From: Bacillota bacterium
Lineage (GTDB): Bacteria; Bacillota; Clostridia; Christensenellales; JAEXRW01
NCBI GenBank assembly: GCA_023454175.1
Contig: JAEXRW010000010.1
Location: 1 to 64,000, forward strand
Length of the DNA stretch: 64,000 nucleotides
Direction: 5' to 3'
The notes beneath the pieces were generated by a model that ran no database searches, was not told the DNA's origin, and worked only from the letters and a program-made list of their open reading frames with translations. Positions 41,675 to 49,901 of this stretch are shown one piece after another. How positions within the stretch are numbered: position 1 is the stretch's first letter; each line of letters starts with the position of its first letter. The position numbers and the translations under genes were made by a program.

Positions 41675-42025
41675 TTGCACCCTCCAGATGATGAATCAAG
41701 GGTATTTATCTCCATTTTACCATGCGGGTGAGGGTGTTGGGAACAGGCGTGCGAAAAAGCATCAACGCAATATCCAGCATGTTAACAAACCTTATATGAT
41801 GAATGCTGTATTGCAGGGATGTATGGAACATGGGAGAGGAGGAAGCAACTAAGAATCTTGTCGTGAGGTGGCTGCAAGTATTATTCCGGGAGACTGGCGC
41901 CTGTCGTCCGGCGGCTCTCGGCAATGAGCATGAATGAGGTCGGCCCTGCATATATGGGATGGACGAGTATTATTGCCGGAAGAGGTGATAATAATTTCCA
42001 GACCGATATACGGAGGTGCTTCCCC
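41675..42025. other. Intergenic region
   Basis: About 350 bp between divergent genes. I see no hairpin terminator or RNA gene. A 35-codon frame from the ATG near 41830 (MGEEEATKNLVVRWLQVL...) follows a weak site, but composition does not favour coding. Confidence 0.5.
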
Positions 42026-42871
42026 ATGCGGCGTTCTCTCTTTGTTGCTTTGAGCATCTGTCTGATCGCTACCGGATCCAGCGGGTGCGTTCAGTCCGGG
42101 ATCACGGTGCAAACTGCTTTGCCGGCTATCAAAACGCCAACACCTCCGCCGGGACTCAGCTTTTCACCAGCAATCGTTCCAACCACAGTTTCAACCATCT
42201 CTCCGGCTCCCACGATACCACCCACAGCCACACCCGAACCTCCATTGCCGAAACTGGACCCAACGATGCAGAAGGCGCTTGATTATTTCATGGAGGTTGC
42301 ACTGAAATCGGAATACCATGGCGCCGATAGCAAGGGGATCGTAAAGCGCTGGGAACAACCGATTTATATCCAGGTCATGGGCAAGACAACCAAACAGGAT
42401 AGAGCCTGCATCGACAAATTCCTGAAAGCTTTGGGGAACATCCAAGGCTTGCCTCCAGTATGCATGGTGGAGAAGGATGGCAACAACAAGCTCTACTTTG
42501 TGACACTGGACAAACTGGATGATGTATGCCCGGGATATGTCAAGGGGAACTGGGCATATACGTCCATCAACTGGACCGATTACAAAATCGACAGTGCCAT
42601 TTCAGGTATCGCATATGACAAGACGAACCAGAAGCAGCGCAACCATCTTATCATTGAACGGATTGCAGATAGCCTTGGACTGCTCAATGACTGCAACCGG
42701 TACCCCGACAGCATCTTTTACGACAAGTGGACGGAGACACAAAAACTGGCGGAAAGAGACTGGCTGGTCATCCGGATGCTGTACAGCCCTGTGATAAAGG
42801 CGGGCATGGATGAAGAGCAGGCAAAAAAAGAGCTTGCGAACTGGCTCGCCTCACCAGAAATTAAAAAATAA
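42026..42871 (+). CDS. DUF2927-like lipoprotein
   Basis: 281 residues. The signal peptide ends in a lipobox (ATGSSGC), so it is a lipoprotein. A Pro/Thr-rich linker of about 45 residues follows (TPTPPPGLSF, PAPTIPPTATPEPP). The folded part resembles DUF2927: GIVKRWEQPIYIQV, then LIIERIADSLGLLNDCNRYP, SIFYDKW and RDWLVIRMLYSPVIKAGM. The family's role is unknown. GGAGG lies eight bases before ATG 42026; upstream in-frame ATGs are unsupported. Confidence 0.75.
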   Translation: MRRSLFVALSICLIATGSSGCVQSGITVQTALPAIKTPTPPPGLSFSPAIVPTTVSTISPAPTIPPTATPEPPLPKLDPTMQKALDYFMEVALKSEYHGADSKGIVKRWEQPIYIQVMGKTTKQDRACIDKFLKALGNIQGLPPVCMVEKDGNNKLYFVTLDKLDDVCPGYVKGNWAYTSINWTDYKIDSAISGIAYDKTNQKQRNHLIIERIADSLGLLNDCNRYPDSIFYDKWTETQKLAERDWLVIRMLYSPVIKAGMDEEQAKKELANWLASPEIKK

Positions 42872-43033
42872 AGAAGCCTCGCTTTATTTTGTCCGAGTCA
42901 GCGAGCAATATTATAGACAAGCATACATCGCACTATTGCAATATAAGCTACAAGTATATGTATAATTGAAGGAAACAAGGCAGAAGGATTGAATAGAATT
43001 CAGGTCATCGTTACTATTTATACGGAGCATCAA

Positions 43034-43996
43034 ATGAAATACTGCAAAAGGTTTTCTTTTTTTGCTGCCGGCATGCTGCTGGCCATCCTGCTTGCAAGCT
43101 GCGACAGCGTTCCGGCCATGGCGCAGGTCAGTGAAACCCCCGCTGAAACGCCTGTACCAACACAGACTGTGCCTCCACCCCCTTCAATTCCATCCACACC
43201 CACCCCAACGCCCGCTCCCAGAAGGTTTGCGGAAAAGTTCAGCGATACGGAAACAGTATCCTTTAAAAAATTTCCTTTCAAATATTCGGACAACGATCTT
43301 TGCATTGAGGTCTCACGCGTATACGGGTATTTCATGGCCGAGATCTGGATGAGCGAAGGAAACATCCCGTACAGCGGGTTTGCACACAAAAGCCCGCCGG
43401 GCAACAGGACACAGGCCCCTTCCAAGATGGCGCAGGAATATGGCGCCGTGCTGGCCATCACAGGTGATTTCATCAGCCGGAAAGGCAACCCGAAAGGCGC
43501 GATGATCCGCGAGGGCATCCCCATGTATGACGAGAATCGGGGGGATACCATGGCCATCATGCCAGACGGTGAACTGCGCGGCTACTACAAAGGGACCGTC
43601 AAAACGCAGGAACTGATGGACCTGGACGTACAGGACAGCTACACGTTCGGCCCCATCATCATCTATAACGGTAAAGTCAACGAACTGATCAAGAAGCACC
43701 CCCTCAGGCCCGACAACCTGCGCACTGCAATCGGCATGGTAGAGCCGGGACATTATATTGTGATCATCGCCACCCTGAAAATCACCCTGGATAAACTGGC
43801 TGACATCCTTTTAAAAAAAGACGTGTCGTTTGCATATAACCTGGATGGGGGGCACTCCTCCGCATTGGTATTCATGGGAAAACAGCTGAACTCCCACCGC
43901 TTCATCGAGGACTGGGGGTACGGTCAGCGAAACCTGCCCGACATGCTGATGTTCGGCTACTCCGATACAGTTCTGGATATGAACGAAGGCAAATGA
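43034..43996 (+). CDS. Phosphodiester glycosidase (NAGPA)-domain lipoprotein
   Basis: 320 residues. The lipobox LLASC follows a hydrophobic signal. A Pro/Thr linker similar to that of the preceding gene comes next (PAETPVPTQTVPPPPSIPST). The domain matches the NAGPA (uncovering-enzyme/phosphodiester glycosidase) family: LRTAIGMVEPGHYIVIIA, YNLDGGHSSALVFMGK and RNLPDMLMFGY. It would act at the cell surface on glycan phosphodiesters. GGAGC precedes the ATG. A terminator follows at about 44025. Confidence 0.88.
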   Translation: MKYCKRFSFFAAGMLLAILLASCDSVPAMAQVSETPAETPVPTQTVPPPPSIPSTPTPTPAPRRFAEKFSDTETVSFKKFPFKYSDNDLCIEVSRVYGYFMAEIWMSEGNIPYSGFAHKSPPGNRTQAPSKMAQEYGAVLAITGDFISRKGNPKGAMIREGIPMYDENRGDTMAIMPDGELRGYYKGTVKTQELMDLDVQDSYTFGPIIIYNGKVNELIKKHPLRPDNLRTAIGMVEPGHYIVIIATLKITLDKLADILLKKDVSFAYNLDGGHSSALVFMGKQLNSHRFIEDWGYGQRNLPDMLMFGYSDTVLDMNEGK

Positions 43997-44024
43997 TATC
44001 ATCAAGCATGATTTACAGCGAATC

Positions 44025-44055
44025 CAAAGCCACCATTACGGCGGCTTTTTATTTT
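44025..44055 (+). terminator. Terminator after the glycosidase gene
   Basis: AAAGCC and GGCTTT arms, with internal pairing, are followed by TTTATTTT. Confidence 0.65.
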
Positions 44056-44234
44056 ACCGCCTGGTCAAAGGCTGGGAAAAAACGTGGTGCCCATTTTGGT
44101 AATGCGGTTGTTTACAGTAAGTTAAAACTCATTTTAAAAACCCTGTGGTATCATAAATTTGAGGCCGAAAAGGCTGGAAACAACAAATAATTTAAGAAAT
44201 TACAGATGTGCCATAATGAGGAGGAACATAAACC

Positions 44235-45449
44235 ATGCAGGATTTTTATGGATTCCAACCACAACCCAGCCCGAAGAAGAGGAGCAGTACGGCTGTAGTC
44301 ATATCCCTCATCCTGGCGGTGCTGGTCGTGGCGGCGAGCGTGATCACGGTAATCACCATCACGAACAAATATGACATGCAGATCTCGGGGCTGCAGAAAA
44401 CCATCAGCCAACTGAAGGGCGCCACCCCGGCGACTGCTGCGGTTACGCCCGAAGCACTCAAGACATCCACCTCCACCACCGGTGTACTGCCGGGGCTGGC
44501 CGCGCTGAACAGCGAGACGACGCAGATCGCAAACAAGATGAGCCGGTCCATCGTGGGGATCATCATCAACGTACCCACCAGCGGCCGGTTTGGCTGGCAG
44601 ACGCAGGGCGGCACCTATGAAGGCTCGGGCATCATCCTCACGCAGGACGGTTACATCGCCACCAATTACCATGTGGTGGAGCCCAAGCTGACCTACGCCA
44701 GTGCGGACATGAAAGTCCAGCTACTGGCCAACGGGCAGACCTATGAAGGCAAATTCGTGGGAGGAGACCAGCAGAACGATCTGGCCGTGATCAAGATTGA
44801 CGCCACCGGCCTGGTACACGCGGAACTGGGGTCCTCGGCCAATGTGAAAGTCGGGGAATTTGCCATGGCGATCGGAAACCCGATGGGCACGGATTATGCG
44901 GGCAGCGTGACGATTGGCTATATCAGCGGGCTGAACCGCAAGGTGAGCGCGGAAAACGAAGCAGACAACATGATCCAGACCGACGCCGCCATCAACCCCG
45001 GCAATTCGGGCGGGGCTCTCGTGAATGCAGCCGGCCAGGTGATCGGCATCAACACGATAAAGATATCGGATACAAACGTAGAGGGGCTGGGCTTTGCCAT
45101 CCCGATAGACTTTGCCAAACCCATCCTGACGTCCCTGATGCAGTATGGCTACGTGAAAGGGCGCCCGGGCACGGGGATCACCGGCAGCGAGATTGATCCT
45201 TTCACCGCGCAATTCTACAATGTGCCGCAGGGCATCCTGGTGACGGATGTAGCGGCAAACAGCGCGGCGGCCAAGGCGGGCATCCAGCGCAACGACATCA
45301 TCATGCTCTTCGACGGAAAACAGGTGGCGACCATGAGCGATATCACCGCCATCCTGAAGACCCACCAGGTGGGGGATACCGTGAGCGTGCAGATCTACCG
45401 CAACGGACAGCAGGGTACGGTGAGCATGGTGCTGGAGGAAAGCCGGTAA
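44235..45449 (+). CDS. HtrA/DegP-like membrane serine protease
   Basis: 404 residues. An N-terminal helix (about 20-43) anchors it with the protease outside. A trypsin-like S1C domain has His146 (TNYHVV), Asp182 (NDLAVIK) and Ser258 (NPGNSGG). A C-terminal PDZ domain (about 310-400) is present, with GILVTDVAANSAAAKAGIQ. It performs envelope protein quality control. GGAGGAAC precedes the ATG. A strong hairpin lies past the stop. Confidence 0.95.
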   Translation: MQDFYGFQPQPSPKKRSSTAVVISLILAVLVVAASVITVITITNKYDMQISGLQKTISQLKGATPATAAVTPEALKTSTSTTGVLPGLAALNSETTQIANKMSRSIVGIIINVPTSGRFGWQTQGGTYEGSGIILTQDGYIATNYHVVEPKLTYASADMKVQLLANGQTYEGKFVGGDQQNDLAVIKIDATGLVHAELGSSANVKVGEFAMAIGNPMGTDYAGSVTIGYISGLNRKVSAENEADNMIQTDAAINPGNSGGALVNAAGQVIGINTIKISDTNVEGLGFAIPIDFAKPILTSLMQYGYVKGRPGTGITGSEIDPFTAQFYNVPQGILVTDVAANSAAAKAGIQRNDIIMLFDGKQVATMSDITAILKTHQVGDTVSVQIYRNGQQGTVSMVLEESR

Positions 45450-45521
45450 CTCCTTTAATGGAATACGGATAAGACCCCCTATTGACCAGCGGAAGGCTGA
45501 TAATATAGATGGTACCTCCAA

Positions 45522-45559
45522 AGCAAAAGAAGGAACGGGCAAGCGTTCCTTCTTTTGCT
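45522..45559 (+). terminator. Terminator of the htrA-like gene
   Basis: AGCAAAAGAAGGAACG pairs perfectly over 16 bp with CGTTCCTTCTTTTGCT around six bases. Confidence 0.75.
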
Positions 45560-45647
45560 ATTTGGCCTGGAGTTGAATTTCATATCACTTACGGTTACTA
45601 TGGAATCTACAGGGAAGCCAATTCAATACAATTACGAGGTGAGAAGC

Positions 45648-46436
45648 ATGGCGCTTTTCCATGTCAATTTCCTATCCAAGGCGCTTTTCAGCAATACCGG
45701 GGTGACTGTTTTTATTCCTTCCATGCTGTTCGGCGACATTGCAGCAGGGGAGCCATACCCTTACAAACCAGGCTCAAAATATCCGGTACTGTACCTGCTG
45801 CATGGGTACTCCGGGGATCACACAGACTGGATCACGCGGACCAATGTACTGGGCTATGCGGAAGAAAGAAAGCTGGCGCTCGTGATGCCGGGCGTATGGG
45901 ACAGCTACTACTGCGACATAGCGCAGGGCAAGGACTTTTGGAGATATGTGAGCGAAGAGCTGCCGCTTTTCATCGAGTCCATGTTCCCCGTATCGGGAAA
46001 ACGGGAGGACACCTTCGCGGCGGGGCTTTCCATGGGTGGATACGGCGCCATGCGGCTGGCCCTGCTCCAGCCAGGAAGATTTGCGGCTGCCGCCACACTC
46101 TCGGGTTTCCTGGATGTGGCGCAGACAAAAGGGGAAACGTTGCAGGCCATCGCCCAGTCCTACAAGAAGGCATTCGGCGAGAAAGACCCTGTGGGCACCG
46201 GGTATGACCTGCTGCATCTGCTTGAGAAATGCGCAGGCATGGGTGTGGAACTGCCGAAGATCTACCAATCCTGCGGTACATCGGACGACCTGCTTTGCGG
46301 GAACAGAAACTTCCATGCAAAAGCGAGAGCGCTGAATATCGATATCGAATACACGGAGGAAGCGGGGGCCATGCACGAATGGGGCTTCTGGGACAGGCAG
46401 ATCAAACAAGTCATAAAATGGCTGCCAATGAAATAA
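45648..46436 (+). CDS. Esterase D-family hydrolase
   Basis: 262 residues, alpha/beta hydrolase fold. It has oxyanion text YLLHGYSGDHTDW, the nucleophile elbow GLSMGG (Ser128) and a catalytic His in GAMHEWGFWD. It resembles tributyrin or S-formylglutathione-type esterases (EstA). No signal peptide, so cytoplasmic. ATG 45648 has GAGGTGA upstream and fits family length; earlier in-frame starts are unsupported. Confidence 0.9.
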   Translation: MALFHVNFLSKALFSNTGVTVFIPSMLFGDIAAGEPYPYKPGSKYPVLYLLHGYSGDHTDWITRTNVLGYAEERKLALVMPGVWDSYYCDIAQGKDFWRYVSEELPLFIESMFPVSGKREDTFAAGLSMGGYGAMRLALLQPGRFAAAATLSGFLDVAQTKGETLQAIAQSYKKAFGEKDPVGTGYDLLHLLEKCAGMGVELPKIYQSCGTSDDLLCGNRNFHAKARALNIDIEYTEEAGAMHEWGFWDRQIKQVIKWLPMK

Positions 46437-46497
46437 CACGAAAAAGAGAGGAATAAAAACCTCTCCTTCTCAGAAAATATGATATTTTGCTAAAATA

Positions 46498-46896
46498 TCA
46501 GGCCTTGCTTTTGATATACTTGCCGATCGATTTATCCTGCATACTGATATGGGATACGAGCCAATTCACCAGCGTCATGCCCACGAGGGAACAACCCGCA
46601 GCCGTAAAGCCGCTTTTCTCAAGCTCGCTTCTGAGCGAGGCGACTTCCTTTACGAAGTCCTGGTGCAGTTTGCGGTGCGCCTGGTAATCCGGATAACCAT
46701 ACTGCACCTGAAGGGCCTCTTCCTCTGCAAAATGCGTCACCACATAGCTGGAGAGGAAATCCAAAACCTTCTTGACCTCCTCCGGGCCTTTTTCCGCCTT
46801 GGTGGCCACGAAGAAGGCATTTACCCGGCTGATCAATTCCCTGTGCTGGGAATCGATGCGCTCCACGCCAACCGAAAGGCTTTCCGACCATTCCAT
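46498..46896 (-). CDS. Bacteriohemerythrin
   Basis: 132 residues. A diiron hemerythrin with ligands His18 (DSQHREL), His55 and Glu59 (THFAEEEA), His74 and His78 (AHRKLHQDF), His116 and Asp121 (SHISMQD). It binds O2 reversibly and is common in anaerobes for oxygen sensing or delivery. The ATG at 46896 follows AGGGG; an upstream TTG is less likely. Confidence 0.95.
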   Translation of the reverse strand: MEWSESLSVGVERIDSQHRELISRVNAFFVATKAEKGPEEVKKVLDFLSSYVVTHFAEEEALQVQYGYPDYQAHRKLHQDFVKEVASLRSELEKSGFTAAGCSLVGMTLVNWLVSHISMQDKSIGKYIKSKA

Positions 46897-46980
46897 TGAT
46901 ACGATACCCCTTTTCAATCATTCTTGTATCAATACTATCGTTAGAAAGCTCGCGGAGATTAACAATGCACAGGACGGCAG

Positions 46981-47673
46981 TCAAAATTCTGTTCCCAATG
47001 CCAGATGCAGCGCCACCTGCGCGTGGAGCGCCAGCGTATCCAACAGGGGCAGGGAGCAATCCTTTTCACTTAAAATCAGGGGCAGCTCAGTGCACCCAAG
47101 AATGACGCCATCGCACACGTTCGAGGCGATGATATCCAACAGACGGTGGCGCGATGATTCAAGGATCTGCCGCACGACCAGCTCTTCAAAAATGATGCGG
47201 TTGATCTCGCCCTGCTCCGTTAGCTCCGGGACAATGACGCAGATGCCGGTCCCCTCGAATCCTTTTTGGTAGAAGGATGCCTGCATGGTGGATCGCGTAC
47301 CCAGCAGGAGCAATCGCCGAAGGCCCAGCCGCTGAGCCTCCGCTACCACGGGTGGGACGATGGAGAGGAGGGACAGGCGCGCAGCTTTTTTCACTTCATC
47401 GAAAAAGCGGTGCGGGGTATTGGATGCGATGAGGGCAAAATCCGCACCGGCCCTTTCCAGTGCATTTACACTCGATGCGACCGCAGCGGCATACTCATTT
47501 GCCCTGCCTCCATCCAGCAGCTCCGACATGTGCTGCAGACTCAGACTGTCGATGATGATGCGGGGATAGTCATTATCCCCGAACTGTTCATGATAGCGGG
47601 AGATGATGTATTGGTAATAATCCGCCGTGGAGGCAGGGCCCAGACCGCCCACGATGCCAATGGTCTTTCTCAT
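46981..47673 (-). CDS. Aspartate/glutamate racemase-family protein
   Basis: 230 residues. The start is IGIVGGLGPASTADYY, as in YgeA/RacX-type amino acid racemases. The second active-site Cys is Cys194 in LGCTELPL. The position of the first Cys is Ser84 (ASNTPH instead of CNTxH), which in this family can mean altered substrate range or a one-base mechanism. ATG 47673 follows GGGGG nine bases upstream. Confidence 0.88.
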   Translation of the reverse strand: MRKTIGIVGGLGPASTADYYQYIISRYHEQFGDNDYPRIIIDSLSLQHMSELLDGGRANEYAAAVASSVNALERAGADFALIASNTPHRFFDEVKKAARLSLLSIVPPVVAEAQRLGLRRLLLLGTRSTMQASFYQKGFEGTGICVIVPELTEQGEINRIIFEELVVRQILESSRHRLLDIIASNVCDGVILGCTELPLILSEKDCSLPLLDTLALHAQVALHLALGTEF

Positions 47674-47810
47674 GAATATCAACCCCCGGATTCATATTTA
47701 ATGACAGCATACAGGCTTTGGGGAAAGTGTCAAGGGTTATCACAAATTGCCGTCTAAACCTCTCAAAAAAAAGCATACATTTTAGTACAAAATGCTGGGG
47801 CGGGGTGGGC

Positions 47811-48212
47811 ATGGACGAGAAGGAAAGCAGATACATCATCGATTTCGACTATGAACTGTGCGAATTTACCGTCTGTGATACGGTGGAACTGGAAGTCTGC
47901 AGTGAGGATTGCGAGATCAGGGCCGATATCGAAGCACGGAAGATGCAGAGCCTGCATGTTTTCGGGCAGGTAAAAAGCCTGGAAGGCATACCTTTACAAG
48001 GGGCGCTCGTCCGCCTGCAAAGGATCGAATGCAGCGGGCAAACGGAACTCATCACCCTGGCCGATATCCTGACGGACAGAAAGGGCTGCTACCTGTTTGA
48101 TACACTTTCAGGAGATGACAGGTCATCCTATCTCATCATCGTGGAAAGGCCCGTAATGGATGGCGCACATATCAGCTACAGCATGGTGGGGTGTGCCGCA
48201 TTCAACTGCTGA
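47811..48212 (+). CDS. Cysteine-containing beta-sandwich-like protein A (tandem paralogue)
   Basis: 133 residues, paralogous to the next gene. Shared text is CEIRAD followed by an FGQVKSLEGIPLQGALVRLQ block, with ITLADILTDRKGCYLFDTL aligning to its partner. The middle resembles carboxypeptidase-regulatory-like or CnaB-type beta-sandwich folds (GCYxF). No signal peptide is seen. There are six or more Cys, some paired (VCSEDC). A G-rich ribosome site precedes ATG 47811. Function is unknown; a role in spore or cell-surface assembly is only a guess. Confidence 0.75.
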   Translation: MDEKESRYIIDFDYELCEFTVCDTVELEVCSEDCEIRADIEARKMQSLHVFGQVKSLEGIPLQGALVRLQRIECSGQTELITLADILTDRKGCYLFDTLSGDDRSSYLIIVERPVMDGAHISYSMVGCAAFNC

Positions 48213-48285
48213 ATATCCGCCTTATACAGGTGGCATCTCTTTTTTGCACGCATATACTGGTTGCAGATAAGAAGGAGGTATAAAA

Positions 48286-48708
48286 ATGGTCGAAGAAGAA
48301 AAATACCCCGTCGAATGCTGTGAAAATGACGAATGCAAATTTGTAAAAGGCAACCTGGTGGAAGTGGAAGTCAAGGAAGAGGACTGTGAGATCCGTGCAG
48401 ACGTGACGGTGAAAAAGAAGGAAACCGTACGCATCTGGGGCCAGGTGAAATACTGCGAGGGCTGGCCGGTGGACGAAGCACTGGTGAAACTGGTGAAGGT
48501 GGTCTGCAAGGGGGGGAAGACAAAGTTGGTGGGCGTGGCCCATACCGTGACGGACTGTAAGGGATTTTACCAGTTTGATGTATGTGAGGAAGACGAAAAA
48601 AAGGCGGTTTATTACGTGCTGGCCGGCAAGGCAGCCAAGGGCCGTGAAAAAGTGGCATACGAAAAGGAATGCAATCCTTGCTGCCATGAACCGCGCAAGG
48701 AAGACTGA
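48286..48708 (+). CDS. Cysteine-rich beta-sandwich-like protein B (tandem paralogue)
   Basis: 140 residues. It aligns with the previous gene from CEIRADVTVKKKETVRIWGQ through HTVTDCKGFYQFDVCEED. It is more Cys-rich (ECCENDEC near the start; CNPCC near the end) and highly charged. A clear AGGAGG site precedes the ATG. It is separated by 73 bases from its paralogue and followed by a terminator, so the two likely form one unit. No known domain can be assigned with confidence. Confidence 0.8.
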   Translation: MVEEEKYPVECCENDECKFVKGNLVEVEVKEEDCEIRADVTVKKKETVRIWGQVKYCEGWPVDEALVKLVKVVCKGGKTKLVGVAHTVTDCKGFYQFDVCEEDEKKAVYYVLAGKAAKGREKVAYEKECNPCCHEPRKED

Positions 48709-48747
48709 GGCTCAAAAGCCTTCATAAGAGGCTGAACCATAAAACAG

Positions 48748-48776
48748 GCCACCGGGTCGCCCTGGTGGCTTTTTCT
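48748..48776 (+). terminator. Terminator after the tandem Cys-rich pair
   Basis: GCCACCGGG pairs with CCTGGTGGC (one G-T pair), followed by TTTTT. Confidence 0.8.
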
Positions 48777-48843
48777 TTCATTGATTATCCATGTGCGGGA
48801 TGATACATTTATATCGATATCTTAGTTGTAGGGGATTATGGAC

Positions 48844-49296
48844 ATGCAGGTATCCAAACGCAGCAGATATGCGCTCGAAGCCCTGGTGTACCTGGCGGCG
48901 TTCGAAGGCGCGGAGCACGAGAGCCTCAAAGTCATCGCAGAGAAGCTGGGGACGAGCTGGAAATATCTCGAACAGATCTTCATGGCGCTGAAAAAGGCGG
49001 GCGTGGTGGAAAGCGTGCGCGGGCCGCAAGGGGGATACCGGCTGGCGCGGGATGCGCGTGAGATCGGTGCGGGAGAGGTCATCCGCGCGCTGGAGGGGCC
49101 ACTGGCGCCGGTGCCCTGCATCCTGGAGGGAAAAGACCGCAAGCCCTGCGCTCTGTATGAAGGGTGCGTGACACGAACCATCTGGAAAAGGATCATGACG
49201 GACATCAATAAGACTGCTGATTCCATCTCCATATTTGACCTTTCCGATAAATGCAAAATTCCTGGGACCGTAAAAAAAGAAGACTTTTCGATATAA
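48844..49296 (+). CDS. Rrf2-family regulator with three conserved-position cysteines
   Basis: 150 residues. The winged helix has SLKVIAEKLGTSWKYLEQIFMALKKAGVV. Cys92, Cys102 and Cys108 form a C-x9-C-x5-C group in the place where IscR and NsrR hold their Fe-S clusters, so cluster sensing is possible. ATG 48844 is chosen since MQVSKRSRYALEAL aligns with the family start MKLSTKGRYAL; GGGG lies nine bases upstream. It precedes a second Rrf2 gene. Confidence 0.88.
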   Translation: MQVSKRSRYALEALVYLAAFEGAEHESLKVIAEKLGTSWKYLEQIFMALKKAGVVESVRGPQGGYRLARDAREIGAGEVIRALEGPLAPVPCILEGKDRKPCALYEGCVTRTIWKRIMTDINKTADSISIFDLSDKCKIPGTVKKEDFSI

Positions 49297-49301
49297 AACC
49301 G

Positions 49302-49330
49302 TTGACAAGGGAAAACGAACAGCATATAAT
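49302..49330 (+). promoter_or_regulatory. Strong promoter of the second Rrf2 gene
   Basis: TTGACA (49302-49307) and TATAAT (49325-49330) are consensus boxes 17 bases apart, ahead of the second Rrf2 gene and the sulfur cluster. Confidence 0.85.
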
Positions 49331-49338
49331 GCATATAA

Positions 49339-49365
49339 ATCCTAGCGGATTAGTAATATATAATG
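49339..49365 (+). promoter_or_regulatory. Putative Rrf2/CymR operator (17-bp word shared with metA)
   Basis: AATCCTAGCGGATT is palindromic, and the overlapping word ATTAGTAATATATAATG (49349-49365) is repeated exactly at 54034-54050 upstream of metA. Both copies lie just downstream of a -10 box, where a repressor would block transcription. Confidence 0.6.
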
Positions 49366-49375
49366 GTGAATGTCA

Positions 49376-49825
49376 ATGAAGCTTTCGACCAAGGGCCGGT
49401 ATGGGCTGCGGTGCATGATAGACCTGGCGATCCATTCCCGGGGGGAAAAGGTGTCGCTGTGCGCTATCGCCGAACGGCAAAATATATCGGAAAACTACCT
49501 GGAACAGGTCTTTGCATCCCTGCGCAAGGCAGGGCTGGTCAAAAGCATCAAAGGGGCGCAGGGCGGATACATCCTGGCACAGGACCCGGGCAAAGTGAGC
49601 GTGGGAAGGGTATTGCGGGCACTGGAAGGAAACCTGAGCATCATCGACATCCCGGACACGGCGGAGGATGGCGGGACGGTCTCCATCCAGCGGACGATAA
49701 AGACCCACCTCTGGGATGTGATCGACGAAAGCATCAACAGGCTGGTGGATGGGATCACGCTGCAGGACCTGGTGGAGGATTATGAAAAAGCCCGCCACGG
49801 TGATAACATCATGTATCACATATAG
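49376..49825 (+). CDS. Rrf2-family regulator (CymR-like)
   Basis: 149 residues. It starts MKLSTKGRYGLRCMIDLAI and has the recognition helix block ENYLEQVFASLRKAGLVKS and the wing KGAQGGYILA. It lacks the IscR-type Cys cluster, like CymR of Bacillus, the cysteine-metabolism repressor that works with CysK. The next genes are metY, larE and cysK, so a CymR-like role is likely. The start at 49376 is set by family alignment over an ATG at 49370. Confidence 0.9.
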   Translation: MKLSTKGRYGLRCMIDLAIHSRGEKVSLCAIAERQNISENYLEQVFASLRKAGLVKSIKGAQGGYILAQDPGKVSVGRVLRALEGNLSIIDIPDTAEDGGTVSIQRTIKTHLWDVIDESINRLVDGITLQDLVEDYEKARHGDNIMYHI

Positions 49826-49846
49826 ATTCCAAGGAGTTAAATATTT

Positions 49847-49875
49847 GATCCTAATATGACAAAATATATAGGAAT
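49847..49875 (+). promoter_or_regulatory. Inverted-repeat operator candidate upstream of metY
   Basis: GATCCTA (49847-49853) and TAGGAAT (49869-49875) are inverted arms 15 bases apart in an AT-rich region, resembling known CymR boxes with TTCCTA/TAGGAA arms. No good promoter boxes are obvious, so metY may also be read from the Rrf2 promoter. Confidence 0.45.
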
Positions 49876-49901
49876 AATAAAATTAAAGGGGTGCATACCT
49901 A

